From Erwinia sp039023475 (GTDB taxonomy: Bacteria > Pseudomonadota > Gammaproteobacteria > Enterobacterales > Enterobacteriaceae): DNA of 64,000 bases. The stretch's first letter is position 1. Every line of letters begins with the position of its first letter. Positions 44,082 to 53,532 of this stretch are shown here, in pieces. The notes under the pieces were generated by a model that worked only from the letters and a program-made list of their open reading frames with translations, did no database searches and had not been told where the DNA came from. The stretch covers positions 1,178,001 to 1,242,000 of the forward strand of contig NZ_JBCHVB010000001.1 of NCBI RefSeq assembly GCF_039023475.1, given 5' to 3'. Both the position numbers and the translations under genes were made by a program.

Positions 44082-45109
44082 TCAGGATCTATCCTGAACA
44101 GCTGAGCGCGCAGCTTCATGACGGGCTGCGCGCCTGCTATATTCTTACCGGCAATGAACCTCTTCTGCTTCAGGAAGCCCAGGATGCGGTGCGCGCTGCC
44201 GCGCAGCAGCAGGGGTTTACTGAACACTTCAGCGTAGCCCTTGATGCCCAAACAGACTGGGACGCGATTTTTTCTACCTGTCAGGCGCTCAGCCTCTTCT
44301 CCAGCCGCCAGACGCTGATGCTGATGCTGCCGGAAAACGGCCCCAATGCCGCTATCGGCGAACAGCTGGTCAGGCTCTCCACGCTCCTTCATCCGGATAT
44401 CCTGCTGCTGCTGCGCGGCGGGAAACTGACCAAAGCCCAGGAGAACAGCGCCTGGTTTAAAGCCCTGAGCGCCCACGGCGTGGTGGTTCCCTGTCAGACG
44501 CCGGAACAGGCACAGCTGCCGCGCTGGGTGGCGGCCCGTGGAAAGCACCTCAGGCTGACGCTGGATGACGCGGCGATACAGCTTCTCTGCTACTGTTATG
44601 AAGGGAATTTGCTGGCGCTGTCGCAGGCGCTTGAGCGCCTGTCGCTGCTCTGGCCGGATGGCAAACTGACGCTGCCGAGAGTCGAAGAAGCCGTTAATGA
44701 TGCGGCTCACTTCACGCCATTTCACTGGGTTGATGCCCTGCTGGCCGGCAAAGCTAAACGGGCGCGCCATATTCTGCGTCAGATGAAGGCGGAAGAGAGC
44801 GAACCGGTAATTATGCTGAGAACGCTGCAGCGTGAGCTGATGCTGCTGCTGACGCTTCAGCGCCAGATGCAAAATACGCCGCTGCGTACCCTGTTTGACC
44901 AGCATCGCGTCTGGCAGAACCGCCGTCCCCTGTTTACCGAGGCGCTGCAACGGCTCCCGGCCCGCCAGGTTGCTCAGGCAGTCAGCCTGCTGACCCGCGT
45001 GGAGCTGAAGCTCAAACAGGATTATGGGCAGGATGTCTGGCCGGAACTTGAAACTCTGTCGCTGCTGCTGTGCAGTAAAAATTTTCCGGAGCATTTTTGT
45101 GATGTCTGA
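44078..45109 (+). CDS. holA: DNA polymerase III delta subunit
   Basis: Delta subunit of the clamp loader, which opens the beta clamp. The 343-residue product equals the E. coli length; it begins MIRIYPEQLSAQL and has AAA+-like domains I-II (about 1-210; LLLQEAQDAVR and QTLMLMLPENGPN) and a C-terminal collar domain. It overlaps lptE (ATGA) and nadD (eight bases). Confidence 0.97.
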   Translation: MIRIYPEQLSAQLHDGLRACYILTGNEPLLLQEAQDAVRAAAQQQGFTEHFSVALDAQTDWDAIFSTCQALSLFSSRQTLMLMLPENGPNAAIGEQLVRLSTLLHPDILLLLRGGKLTKAQENSAWFKALSAHGVVVPCQTPEQAQLPRWVAARGKHLRLTLDDAAIQLLCYCYEGNLLALSQALERLSLLWPDGKLTLPRVEEAVNDAAHFTPFHWVDALLAGKAKRARHILRQMKAEESEPVIMLRTLQRELMLLLTLQRQMQNTPLRTLFDQHRVWQNRRPLFTEALQRLPARQVAQAVSLLTRVELKLKQDYGQDVWPELETLSLLLCSKNFPEHFCDV

Positions 45110-45779
45110 GAATACGCTGCACGCGCTTTTTGGCGGCACGTTTGACCCCATTCATTATGGTCATCTGAAGCCGGTAGAGATCCTTGCTGAACAGGTCGGG
45201 CTGAAAAAAGTCACCCTGCTGCCAAACAATGTCCCGCCGCACCGGCCACAGCCAGAAGCGTCGCCCGCTCAGCGTATTGAGATGGTGAGGCGGGCGATAG
45301 CGGGTAACTCGCTTTTCGATCTTGATTTGCGGGAAATGGATCGGCAAACGCCCTCTTACACTATTGAGACGCTGGCCGCGCTCCGGGAAGCCCGCGGACA
45401 GGCGCAGCCTCTGGCTTTTATCATCGGGTATGACTCTCTGCTCTCTCTGCCCAAATGGCATCGCTGGCAGGATCTGTTGTCATTTGCGCACCTGCTGGTC
45501 AGTAAACGTCCCGGCTACGATCGCGAGATGGCCAGTCCACTATTACAAGAGTGGCTGCATCAGCATCAGGTGCATACGCCTCAGGCACTGCATGAGAGCG
45601 CCGCCGGTAAAGTATTTCTGGCAGAGACGCCTCTGCTTCCCATTTCCGCAACGGAGATCCGCCAGCGTCTGCATTGCGGTGCAGCCTGCGACACGCTTCT
45701 TCCCGCCGCCGTTCTGGCCTTTATCAATGATGAGGGTTTATATCGAAAGCCCAAACCTCATGGTATACTTCGCCGCTAA
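45102..45779 (+). CDS. nadD: Nicotinate-mononucleotide adenylyltransferase
   Basis: Forms nicotinate adenine dinucleotide from NaMN and ATP in NAD synthesis. From the ATG at 45102 the product is 225 residues (E. coli 213). LFGGTFDPIHYGHLKP is the nucleotidyltransferase HxGH motif and LPISATEIRQRL the C-terminal ISxTxxR motif. The ATG lies inside the end of holA; a start in the upstream frame (45024) is not supported. Confidence 0.97.
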   Translation: MSENTLHALFGGTFDPIHYGHLKPVEILAEQVGLKKVTLLPNNVPPHRPQPEASPAQRIEMVRRAIAGNSLFDLDLREMDRQTPSYTIETLAALREARGQAQPLAFIIGYDSLLSLPKWHRWQDLLSFAHLLVSKRPGYDREMASPLLQEWLHQHQVHTPQALHESAAGKVFLAETPLLPISATEIRQRLHCGAACDTLLPAAVLAFINDEGLYRKPKPHGILRR

Positions 45780-45780
45780 A

Positions 45781-45802
45781 TTTTCCGGAACGCTTCGGAA
45801 AA
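45781..45802 (+). repeat. nadD-rsfS intercistronic hairpin
   Basis: TTTTCCG (45781-45787) and CGGAAAA (45796-45802) form a 7-bp stem directly after the nadD stop. No T-run follows; it may partly separate nadD from rsfS expression. Confidence 0.4.
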
Positions 45803-45839
45803 ATCGTATGCCACACTCACACACCCGAGGGGGAACCTT

Positions 45840-46157
45840 TTGCAAGGTAAAGCACTCCAAGACTTCGTCATCGATAAGATCGACGATTTGAAAGGCCAGG
45901 ATATTGTTGCTGTCAACGTGCAGGGCAAGTCCAGCATCACCGACTGCATGATTATCTGCACCGGTAATTCCACGCGCCATGTTGCGTCCATTGCCGATCA
46001 CGTGATGCAGGAAAGCCGCGCTGCCGGCCTCAAGCCGTTAGGCATTGAGGGTAAAGTGACCTCAGACTGGGTCGTGGTCGATCTCGGTGACGTCATTGTG
46101 CACGTAATGCAGGAAGAGAGCCGCCGTCTGTACGAACTCGAAAAGCTCTGGAGCTAA
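45840..46157 (+). CDS. rsfS: Ribosome silencing factor RsfS
   Basis: Binds uL14 on the 50S subunit and blocks subunit joining when nutrients are scarce. The start is a TTG at 45840, after CGAGGGGGAA, giving LQGKALQDFVIDKIDD as in E. coli; 105 residues. DIVAVNVQGKSSITDCMIICTG is the conserved core. Three bp before rlmH. Confidence 0.96.
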   Translation: MQGKALQDFVIDKIDDLKGQDIVAVNVQGKSSITDCMIICTGNSTRHVASIADHVMQESRAAGLKPLGIEGKVTSDWVVVDLGDVIVHVMQEESRRLYELEKLWS

Positions 46158-46160
46158 AAA

Positions 46161-46631
46161 GTGAAGCTCCAGCTGGTCGCCGTGGGAACCAAAATGCCGG
46201 ATTGGGTACAAACCGGATTTATGGAGTACCTGCGCCGCTTCCCGAAAGATATGCCTTTTGAGCTGACGGAAGTGCCGGCGGGCAAACGGGGCAAAAACGC
46301 GGATATCAAGCGCATCCTTGAAAAAGAGGGAGAGCTGATGCTGGGAGCCGTAGGTAAAGGGAACCGCATCGTCACGCTGGATATCCCCGGTCACCCGTGG
46401 GAAACCCCGCAGCTGGCTACCCAGCTTGAACGCTGGAAGCAGGATGGCCGCGACGTCAGCCTGCTGATTGGCGGCCCGGAAGGGCTTTCACCCGCCTGCA
46501 AGGCGGCAGCGGAACAAAGCTGGTCACTCTCTGCACTCACCCTGCCCCATCCGCTGGTTCGCGTGTTGGTTGCAGAGAGCCTGTATCGTGCATGGAGCAT
46601 TACTGCGAATCACCCCTATCATCGCGAGTAA
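46161..46631 (+). CDS. rlmH: 23S rRNA pseudouridine1915 N3-methyltransferase
   Basis: SPOUT methyltransferase modifying pseudouridine 1915 in helix 69 of 23S rRNA. GTG start at 46161; 156 residues. The trefoil-knot SAM site is formed by LLIGGPEGLSPACK and the C-terminal LPHPLVRVLVAESLYRAWSI. Between rsfS and mrdA, the usual order. Confidence 0.97.
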   Translation: MKLQLVAVGTKMPDWVQTGFMEYLRRFPKDMPFELTEVPAGKRGKNADIKRILEKEGELMLGAVGKGNRIVTLDIPGHPWETPQLATQLERWKQDGRDVSLLIGGPEGLSPACKAAAEQSWSLSALTLPHPLVRVLVAESLYRAWSITANHPYHRE

Positions 46632-46665
46632 GCGACAGGGTTAACCGGACAGACTTAAGCAGCGG

Positions 46666-48570
46666 ATGAAATTAAAACGTAACTCATTTCGTGACTATAC
46701 CGCCGAGCAGACGCTGTTTGTTCGCCGGGCGCTGATCGCTTTTGCAGGGATTTTACTGCTTTCTTCCGTTCTGGTCGCCAATCTGTATCATCTGCAAATC
46801 CTCCGTTACAGTGACTACAGTACCCGCTCCAACGCTAACCGCATCAAACTGGTGCCGGTGGCACCCAGCCGTGGGATCATTTTCGATCGCAACGGTATTC
46901 CGCTGGCGCTGAACAGGACCATCTATCAGATTGAGCTCGTGCCGGAAAAGGTCGACGATCTGCAAAAGACCTTGCAGGCACTCCGGCCTATCGTCGATCT
47001 GACCGATGAGGATCTGGCCGCTTTTGAAAAAGAGCGCAAGCGCTCCCGTCGCTTTACCTCTATTACGATTAAAACCGGGCTGAACGATGTTCAGGTCGCC
47101 CGCTTTGCGGTAAATCAGTACGCTTTTCCTGGCGTCGAAGTGAAAGGCTATCAGCGGCGTTACTATCCCTATAGCTCGGCGCTGACGCACGTGCTGGGCT
47201 ACGTCTCCAAAATTAACGACCGTGATGTCGAACGCCTGGATAAAGAGGGTAAATGGCCTAACTATGCGGCCACCAACGATATCGGCAAGCTGGGCATTGA
47301 ACGCTATTACGAAGATATGCTGCACGGCAAAACCGGCTTTGAAGAAGTTGAAGTGAATAACCGCGGTCGGGTAATCCGCCAGCTCCATGAACAGCCTCCC
47401 CAGGCCGGTCAGGATATCTACCTGACTATTGACCTGGCGCTACAGCAATATATTGAAACCCTACTGGCCGGCAGCCGCGCCGCCGTGGTGGTGACCGATC
47501 CCAGAAATGGCGATATTCTTGCCCTGGTTTCTACGCCCAGCTACGACCCAAATCTGTTTGTGGATGGCATCAGCAGCAAGGATTACAACCGGCTGCTCAA
47601 CGATCCTGACCGGCCGCTGATCAACCGTACCACGCAGGGCGCCTATCCCCCGGCTTCCACCGTGAAGCCTTTTATTGCCGTTTCCGCGCTGACCAGCGGC
47701 GTTATCACCAAAAACACCAGCCTGTTCGATCCCGGCTGGTGGCAGCTACCCGGCTCTGAAAAGCGCTTTCGCGACTGGAAGCATTGGGGCCATGGCCGCC
47801 TGAACGTCACGAAATCGCTGGAAGAGTCGGCGGATACCTTTTTCTATCAGGTCGCTTACGACATGGGCATCGACCGCCTCTCTGAATGGATGAGCAAATT
47901 TGGCTACGGTCATCTTACCGGTATCGATCTGACCGAAGAGACGGCGGGCAACATGCCGACCCGTGAATGGAAGATGAAGCGTTACAAAAAGCCCTGGTAT
48001 CAGGGCGATACCATCCCGGTCGGCATCGGCCAGGGCTACTGGACGGCCACGCCGGTGCAGATGAACAAAGCGATGATGACGCTAATCAACGACGGTATGG
48101 TTAAAACGCCGCACCTGATGAAATCCTATATGGAAAATAATGTGAAGGTGCCGTGGCGTCAGCCGGAATCCGCGCCGATTGCCGATATCCACTCCGGCTA
48201 CTGGGAGATCGCAAAAGATGGCCTGTACGGTGTGGCGAACCGCCCCAACGGCACCGCACGGAAAAGCTTTTCCGACGCCCCTTATAAAATCGCCGCGAAG
48301 TCCGGGACGGCTCAGGTCTATGGCCTGAAGGCGAATGAAACCTATAACGCGCATAAAATTGCCGAACATTTGAGGGACCACAAGCTGATGACGGCCTACG
48401 CCCCTTATGAAAACCCCCGCGTGGCGATCGCGATGATTCTGGAGAATGGCGGCGCAGGCCCGGCGGTCGGCACCATCATGCGCCAGATTCTCGATCACAT
48501 CATGCTCGGGGATAACAATACCAACCTGCCTGACGCCGCCCCGGTGCCGTTGGGCTATGAGGGTGAATAA
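46666..48570 (+). CDS. mrdA: Penicillin-binding protein 2 (peptidoglycan transpeptidase)
   Basis: Elongation-specific transpeptidase that works with RodA in rod-shape growth. The 634-residue product (E. coli 633) has one N-terminal membrane helix (about 22-43), a dimerisation/pedestal domain and a C-terminal transpeptidase domain with SxxK in PPASTVKPF (about residue 330), SAD in LEESADTFFYQ and KSG in AAKSGTAQVYG. Two bases separate it from mrdB. Confidence 0.98.
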   Translation: MKLKRNSFRDYTAEQTLFVRRALIAFAGILLLSSVLVANLYHLQILRYSDYSTRSNANRIKLVPVAPSRGIIFDRNGIPLALNRTIYQIELVPEKVDDLQKTLQALRPIVDLTDEDLAAFEKERKRSRRFTSITIKTGLNDVQVARFAVNQYAFPGVEVKGYQRRYYPYSSALTHVLGYVSKINDRDVERLDKEGKWPNYAATNDIGKLGIERYYEDMLHGKTGFEEVEVNNRGRVIRQLHEQPPQAGQDIYLTIDLALQQYIETLLAGSRAAVVVTDPRNGDILALVSTPSYDPNLFVDGISSKDYNRLLNDPDRPLINRTTQGAYPPASTVKPFIAVSALTSGVITKNTSLFDPGWWQLPGSEKRFRDWKHWGHGRLNVTKSLEESADTFFYQVAYDMGIDRLSEWMSKFGYGHLTGIDLTEETAGNMPTREWKMKRYKKPWYQGDTIPVGIGQGYWTATPVQMNKAMMTLINDGMVKTPHLMKSYMENNVKVPWRQPESAPIADIHSGYWEIAKDGLYGVANRPNGTARKSFSDAPYKIAAKSGTAQVYGLKANETYNAHKIAEHLRDHKLMTAYAPYENPRVAIAMILENGGAGPAVGTIMRQILDHIMLGDNNTNLPDAAPVPLGYEGE

Positions 48571-48572
48571 TC

Positions 48573-49685
48573 ATGAATGACCGTCACCAGAAACGTACGA
48601 TCTGGACCCGAATTCATGTCGACCCGACGTTTTTCCTGCTGATCTCAGCGCTGCTGGTTTTCAGCTGTCTGGTGATGTGGAGCGCCAGCGGACAGGATCC
48701 GGGCATGATGGAGCGTAAGCTTGTCCAGGTGGCGATAGGCGTTATCGTGATGCTGGTTATGGCCCAGATCCCGCCCCGCGTTTATGAAGGCTGGGCACCC
48801 TATCTTTATATTGTTTGCGTGCTCCTGCTGATTGCCGTGGATGCGTTTGGCCACATCAGTAAAGGGGCACAGCGCTGGCTGGATTTGGGGGTAGTGCGTT
48901 TTCAGCCTTCTGAGATTGCCAAAATTGCTGTGCCTTTGATGGTGGCGCGCTTTATCAACCGCGATGTCTGTCCGCCGACGCTGAAAAATACCGGTATCGC
49001 GCTGGTGCTGATCTTTATGCCCACGCTGCTGGTTGCGGCCCAGCCCGACCTGGGCACCTCGATCCTGATTGCCTCATCCGGCCTCTTCGTGCTGTTCCTT
49101 TCCGGGATGAGCTGGAAACTGATTGCGGTAGCCGTGGCGCTGGTTGCGGCCTTTATTCCCATTTTGTGGTTCTTTCTGATGCATGACTATCAGCGGGATC
49201 GCGTCATGATGCTGCTCGATCCGGAAAGCGATCCGCTCGGTGCCGGCTATCACATTATCCAGTCCAAGATTGCTATCGGTTCCGGCGGCCTGCGCGGAAA
49301 GGGCTGGCTCCATGGCACCCAGTCCCAGCTGGAGTTTTTGCCGGAACGACATACGGACTTTATTTTCGCCGTGCTGGCAGAAGAGTTAGGATTGGTCGGC
49401 GTGCTGGTGCTGCTGGTGCTCTATATTCTGCTGATCATGCGCGGTCTGGTAATGGCCGCCAGAGCCCAGACCACCTTCGGACGGGTCATGGCTGGCGGCC
49501 TGATGCTGATTTTCTTCGTCTATGTTTTTGTTAATATCGGCATGGTTAGTGGCATACTGCCGGTAGTCGGGGTTCCCCTGCCGCTGGTCAGCTATGGCGG
49601 CTCTGCCCTGATTGTCCTGATGGCCGGATTTGGCATTATTATGTCGATTCATACTCACCGAAAACTGTTATCGAAAAGCGTTTAA
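48573..49685 (+). CDS. mrdB: Peptidoglycan glycosyltransferase RodA
   Basis: SEDS-family polymerase making glycan strands for cell elongation together with PBP2. The 370-residue polytopic protein (E. coli 370) has about ten membrane helices and carries the SEDS segments GHISKGAQRWLDLG, RFQPSEIAKIAVPL and the C-terminal PLPLVSYGGSALI. Confidence 0.98.
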   Translation: MNDRHQKRTIWTRIHVDPTFFLLISALLVFSCLVMWSASGQDPGMMERKLVQVAIGVIVMLVMAQIPPRVYEGWAPYLYIVCVLLLIAVDAFGHISKGAQRWLDLGVVRFQPSEIAKIAVPLMVARFINRDVCPPTLKNTGIALVLIFMPTLLVAAQPDLGTSILIASSGLFVLFLSGMSWKLIAVAVALVAAFIPILWFFLMHDYQRDRVMMLLDPESDPLGAGYHIIQSKIAIGSGGLRGKGWLHGTQSQLEFLPERHTDFIFAVLAEELGLVGVLVLLVLYILLIMRGLVMAARAQTTFGRVMAGGLMLIFFVYVFVNIGMVSGILPVVGVPLPLVSYGGSALIVLMAGFGIIMSIHTHRKLLSKSV

Positions 49686-49696
49686 GAGGCTTGAAC

Positions 49697-50809
49697 ATGC
49701 GTAAGGATTGGCTTTGGATTAGCCTGGCGTCAGCGCTGCTGGCAGCCTGTACCACCAGTGACCAGCAGGCGCCAGTCGCGCAACAGCAGGCCGTGTATAA
49801 CGGTCCTGTCGTTGAAATCGGCGGCGTGGAGCCGCGCTATGAGCCCGTCAATCCGGACACGAATCAGGACTATAGCGTAAATGGAAAGACCTGGCACATC
49901 GTCAAAAACCCGGCCAATTTCAGCGAAACGGGACTGGCCTCGTGGTATGGCGAAGAAGCCAACGGCAACCGCACCGCGACCGGTGAACAGTTCGATCCGG
50001 AAGCGCTGACCGCCGCGCACCCCACGCTGCCGCTGCCGAGCTATGTCCGCGTGACCAACCTCGCCAACGGACGCCAGATTGTCGTCCGGGTTAACGATCG
50101 GGGGCCTTTTACCCCAGGCCGCATCATTGACCTTTCCCGGGCGGCGGGCGACCGGCTGAATATTTCCAATAATACGCGCGTCAAAGTTGACTACATCAGC
50201 GTCGCGCCTGACGGCACCCTCTCCGGCCCAGGCACGATTGGGACGACGGTCGCCAAACAGAGCTATGCGCTACCGCCCCGCCCGGAGATTGGCGGAGGCA
50301 TGACCATCATGGGTGGCAGCGCTTCCGACGCAGCCTCAACTCAGCCTGCACAGTCCCCTACGGAAGCGGTTAACGTCCGTCCGGTGGAGAACAATAGCCT
50401 GAGCAGCGAGGATAATATGGGCGCGCCGGTGCGCAGTAGTGGTTTCCTGGGCGCACCTCAGCCGCTGCCTGATGGTGTGATTGAGGGGCCTGAAACGGTC
50501 GCCCCAGCCGCGCCAGTCGCGGCGGCTGCCGCCGCTCCGGCCGTCGCCAACAGCCAGTCCGCCGCGGCCTCAGGTAGCTTCGCGGTTCAGGTCGGCGCGC
50601 TGCGTGATGGCGCGCGCGCGAAAACGCTGATGCAAACCCTCAGCAAACAGTTCGGCGTGCCGGGCGCGGTAAGCCACCAGGGCGACGTCTATCGCGTTCA
50701 GCTCGGGCGGTTTACCTCCCGTCAGCAGGCCAGCGCCCTGCAACAGCGCCTGACCAGCGAGGCAGGCCAGTCATCCTTTATCACCACCGTCGCACCAGAC
50801 CAAATGTAA
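49697..50809 (+). CDS. rlpA: Septal-ring lytic transglycosylase-like lipoprotein RlpA
   Basis: Outer-membrane lipoprotein recruited to the septum by its SPOR domain. The ATG at 49697 follows AGAGGC; an in-frame TTG at 49691 is less likely. 370 residues (E. coli 362). Lipobox LLAAC near residue 18; double-psi beta-barrel with GLASWYGEEANGNRTATGE and VRVNDRGPF (about 75-170); Pro/Ala-rich linker; SPOR domain at about 295-370. GLASWYGE and the following residues look closer to the catalytically active RlpA type than E. coli RlpA, which lacks a comparable motif there. Confidence 0.95.
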   Translation: MRKDWLWISLASALLAACTTSDQQAPVAQQQAVYNGPVVEIGGVEPRYEPVNPDTNQDYSVNGKTWHIVKNPANFSETGLASWYGEEANGNRTATGEQFDPEALTAAHPTLPLPSYVRVTNLANGRQIVVRVNDRGPFTPGRIIDLSRAAGDRLNISNNTRVKVDYISVAPDGTLSGPGTIGTTVAKQSYALPPRPEIGGGMTIMGGSASDAASTQPAQSPTEAVNVRPVENNSLSSEDNMGAPVRSSGFLGAPQPLPDGVIEGPETVAPAAPVAAAAAAPAVANSQSAAASGSFAVQVGALRDGARAKTLMQTLSKQFGVPGAVSHQGDVYRVQLGRFTSRQQASALQQRLTSEAGQSSFITTVAPDQM

Positions 50810-50898
50810 TGCCTTACCGGCAGGCCGTCAGCTGCTAACAGTTTGATACATCTGTTAACCTTAAGCAGGTAAAGACGGATGCCGGTCAGGACTGCTTT

Positions 50899-50907
50899 TG
50901 CTATAGT
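50899..50907 (+). promoter_or_regulatory. Extended -10 promoter candidate for dacA
   Basis: TGCTATAGT is an extended -10 element 44 bp before the dacA ATG. No good -35 is seen, as is common with extended -10 promoters. Confidence 0.4.
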
Positions 50908-50950
50908 GAGTCACTTTTTTAACTCAGCCCACGGATGTTGTAGTCCTTAC

Positions 50951-52162
50951 ATGAACAATCTGACTTCCCCAAAAATGCTCAAACGCCTGACGGCAGGATC
51001 GCTGATACTGCTCAGCCTCTCCACCTTTGCCCACGCCGATGACGTGAATATCAAAACCATGATCCCCGGTGTGCCAGACATTGATGCTGAAGCCTACGTC
51101 CTGATCGACTATAACTCAGGAAAAGTGCTTGCCGAGAAAAATGCCGACGCGCGTCGTGACCCGGCCAGCCTGACAAAAATGATGACCAGCTATGTCATCG
51201 GTCAGGCCGTTAAGGCGGGGAAAATTAGTCAGGATGATATTGTGACCGTCGGCAAAGATGCATGGGCAACGGGCAATCCGGTGTTCAAAGGCTCCTCACT
51301 GATGTTTCTTAAGCCAGGCGACAGGGTGCCGGTTTCCCAGCTGACCCGCGGTATTGTACTGCAGTCGGGTAATGACGCCTGTGTGGCAATGGCGGATTAC
51401 GTCGCCGGTAGTCAGGATGCGTTCGTCGGGCTGATGAACAATTACGTTAAAGCGCTTGGCCTGAAAAACAGCCACTTCCAGACCGTTCATGGCCTGGATG
51501 CTGACGGGCAGTACAGCTCCGCACGCGATATGGCGCTGATTGGGCGCGCCCTAATCCGTGATGTTCCGGATGAGTATGCTGTCTACAAAGAGAAAGAGTT
51601 CACTTATAACAACATTCGTCAGACCAACCGTAACGGTCTGCTGTGGGATACTAACCTGCATGTTGACGGCATCAAGACGGGCCATACCAACGCCGCAGGC
51701 TATAACCTGGTGGCGTCGGCAACCGAAGGCCAGATGCGTCTGATTTCTGCCGTAATGGGCGGCCGGACCTATAAAGGACGTGAAACAGAGAGTAAAAAGC
51801 TGCTGACCTGGGGCTTCCGCTTCTTTGAAACCGTGGCACCGCTGAAAGCGGGTAAAGAGTTTGCCTCCGAACCGGTCTGGTTTGGCAACAGCGATCGCGT
51901 ACAGCTGGGCGTGGCGAATGACGTTTATCTGACCATTCCCCGCGGACGTATGAAAGATCTCAAAGCCAGCTATACCCTGAGCAATACGGAGCTTCATGCA
52001 CCCTTAACCAAAAATCAGGTTGTGGGCACCATTAACTTCCAGCTGGATGGCAAAACGATCGAGCAGCATCCGCTGGTCGTGCTGAACGATATGCCGGAAG
52101 GTGGATTCTTTGGCCGCATTGTTGATTACATTAAGCTGATGTTCCACCACTGGTTTGGCTAA
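50951..52162 (+). CDS. dacA: D-alanyl-D-alanine carboxypeptidase PBP5
   Basis: Periplasmic carboxypeptidase that trims pentapeptide side chains and sustains cell shape. The ATG at 50951 gives 403 residues, the E. coli length, with a signal peptide ending at AHA near residue 29. Active-site motifs are SLTKMM (SxxK), SGN in LQSGNDACVAM and KTG in GIKTGHTNAAG. The C-terminal amphipathic helix IVDYIKLMFHHWFG anchors it to the membrane. Confidence 0.98.
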   Translation: MNNLTSPKMLKRLTAGSLILLSLSTFAHADDVNIKTMIPGVPDIDAEAYVLIDYNSGKVLAEKNADARRDPASLTKMMTSYVIGQAVKAGKISQDDIVTVGKDAWATGNPVFKGSSLMFLKPGDRVPVSQLTRGIVLQSGNDACVAMADYVAGSQDAFVGLMNNYVKALGLKNSHFQTVHGLDADGQYSSARDMALIGRALIRDVPDEYAVYKEKEFTYNNIRQTNRNGLLWDTNLHVDGIKTGHTNAAGYNLVASATEGQMRLISAVMGGRTYKGRETESKKLLTWGFRFFETVAPLKAGKEFASEPVWFGNSDRVQLGVANDVYLTIPRGRMKDLKASYTLSNTELHAPLTKNQVVGTINFQLDGKTIEQHPLVVLNDMPEGGFFGRIVDYIKLMFHHWFG

Positions 52163-52255
52163 CGTTTTGCATTTCAGTTGACAGAGTGTCCTGCTAAGCA
52201 CAGCACTCACCGCTTGATTTCGACATAAATGCCCCCCATATTTGAAGCATCTGTA

Positions 52256-52284
52256 GACTCCCGCTGCGGCGGGAGTCTTTGTTT
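52256..52284 (+). terminator. dacA terminator
   Basis: GACTCCCGC (52256-52264) / GCGGGAGTC (52269-52277) with a TGCG loop, followed by TTTGTTTT. It lies just before ybeD, so ybeD probably depends on read-through or its own promoter. Confidence 0.8.
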
Positions 52285-52303
52285 TGGCGTTACCGGAGCC
52301 CCC

Positions 52304-52567
52304 ATGAAAACCAACCTGAAAGAACTGCTCGAATTCCCAACGCCCTTTACCTATAAAGTAATGGGTCTGGCACAGCCGGAACTGGTTGATCAAGTTGTGG
52401 AAGTTGTTCAGCGTCACGCGCCGGGCGACTACTCCCCGGACGTGAAGCCCAGCAGCAAAGGCAACTATCATTCCGTTTCCATCACCATTACTGCGACACA
52501 TATCGAGCAGGTGGAAACGCTGTATGAAGAGTTAGGTAAAATTGAAATTGTTCGTATGGTGCTGTAA
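52304..52567 (+). CDS. ybeD: DUF493 family protein YbeD
   Basis: An 87-residue protein, identical in length to E. coli YbeD, starting MKTNLKELLEFPTPFTYK. It adopts an ACT-like regulatory fold in the known structure; function is unknown, although the gene is conserved between dacA and lipB. The ATG at 52304 is preceded by CGGAG; the upstream frame runs through the dacA terminator. Confidence 0.94.
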   Translation: MKTNLKELLEFPTPFTYKVMGLAQPELVDQVVEVVQRHAPGDYSPDVKPSSKGNYHSVSITITATHIEQVETLYEELGKIEIVRMVL

Positions 52568-52650
52568 GCACCGTTACCGGCAGAGAGCGTCTGGCTGTTG
52601 CTCTCTGCCGGCGCTATACTGCCCTTCACTCTCCTAACGGACCACGCGTT

Positions 52651-53310
52651 TTGCCGCAGAACACTCTATTTATCCGTCAACTGGGCCTTCAGCCCTGGGC
52701 GCCTGTTTCAGAGGCGATGCATCATTTCACCGACCGGCGCAATGATGAGACGCCTGATGAAATCTGGCTGGTTGAACATCCTCCCGTTTTTACGCAGGGC
52801 CAGGCTGGTAAGGCGGAGCACTTGCTGATGCCGGGCGATATTCCGGTGATGCAGAGCGATCGCGGCGGCCAGGTGACCTATCACGGTCCTGGTCAGCAGG
52901 TAATGTACGTTATGATCAACCTGAAGCGCCGGAAGGTAGGTGTGCGTCAGCTGGTTACCGCGCTGGAACAAACGGTGATTGAGACGCTGGCCCATTTTGC
53001 GATTGAGGCCAGAAGCCGTCCCGATGCGCCTGGCGTTTACGTCAGCGATAAAAAAATCTGTTCGCTGGGCCTGCGCATTCGCAACGGCTGTTCATTTCAC
53101 GGTCTGGCGCTGAATGTGGATATGGACTTAGCGCCCTTTCTGCGCATCAATCCCTGCGGCTATGCTGGCCTGGAGATGACGCAGCTTAGCGCCCTCAAGC
53201 CAGGCACGATGCTGGCAGACGTACAGCCGCTGCTGATTGAGCATCTTGCCAGACTGCTTCATATCGACAGCGTCCGCTGGCACGAGGGCGAAAGCCTGCC
53301 TGAAGCGTGA
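52651..53310 (+). CDS. lipB: Octanoyltransferase LipB
   Basis: Moves octanoate from octanoyl-ACP to lipoyl domains, the first step of de novo lipoylation; LipA, 220 bp downstream, finishes the reaction. TTG start at 52651, as in E. coli; 219 residues (E. coli 213). SDRGGQVTYHGPGQQVMY forms the acyl pocket, KKICSLGLRIRNGCSFHG contains the catalytic Lys, and NPCGYAGLEM the catalytic Cys. Confidence 0.97.
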   Translation: MPQNTLFIRQLGLQPWAPVSEAMHHFTDRRNDETPDEIWLVEHPPVFTQGQAGKAEHLLMPGDIPVMQSDRGGQVTYHGPGQQVMYVMINLKRRKVGVRQLVTALEQTVIETLAHFAIEARSRPDAPGVYVSDKKICSLGLRIRNGCSFHGLALNVDMDLAPFLRINPCGYAGLEMTQLSALKPGTMLADVQPLLIEHLARLLHIDSVRWHEGESLPEA

Positions 53311-53532
53311 CCGTACGTGCGGATTTACAATTACGTCACATTTTCTGTCGCGGGCTGGCTGAAACTCGCCCGGCGAGATGATATAATTTTTGCGCTTTTA
53401 TCAAAAAAAGTTGAAGACCTCAATCTGAAGCATTCACGATGCGGTCATTCCCCATCCTGAGGGATGACGGTTCAACAACTCACTGAGTTTTATGCGGACC
53501 TCAGCGCATGCCAACCTGGAATTTGCAAGATT

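Noticed and set aside
53464..53532. N-terminal extension of LipA by 23 residues
   Set aside because: LipA homologues start at MSKPI; the extension is not conserved in E. coli LipA and overlaps a small hairpin (CATCC-TGAG-GGATG).
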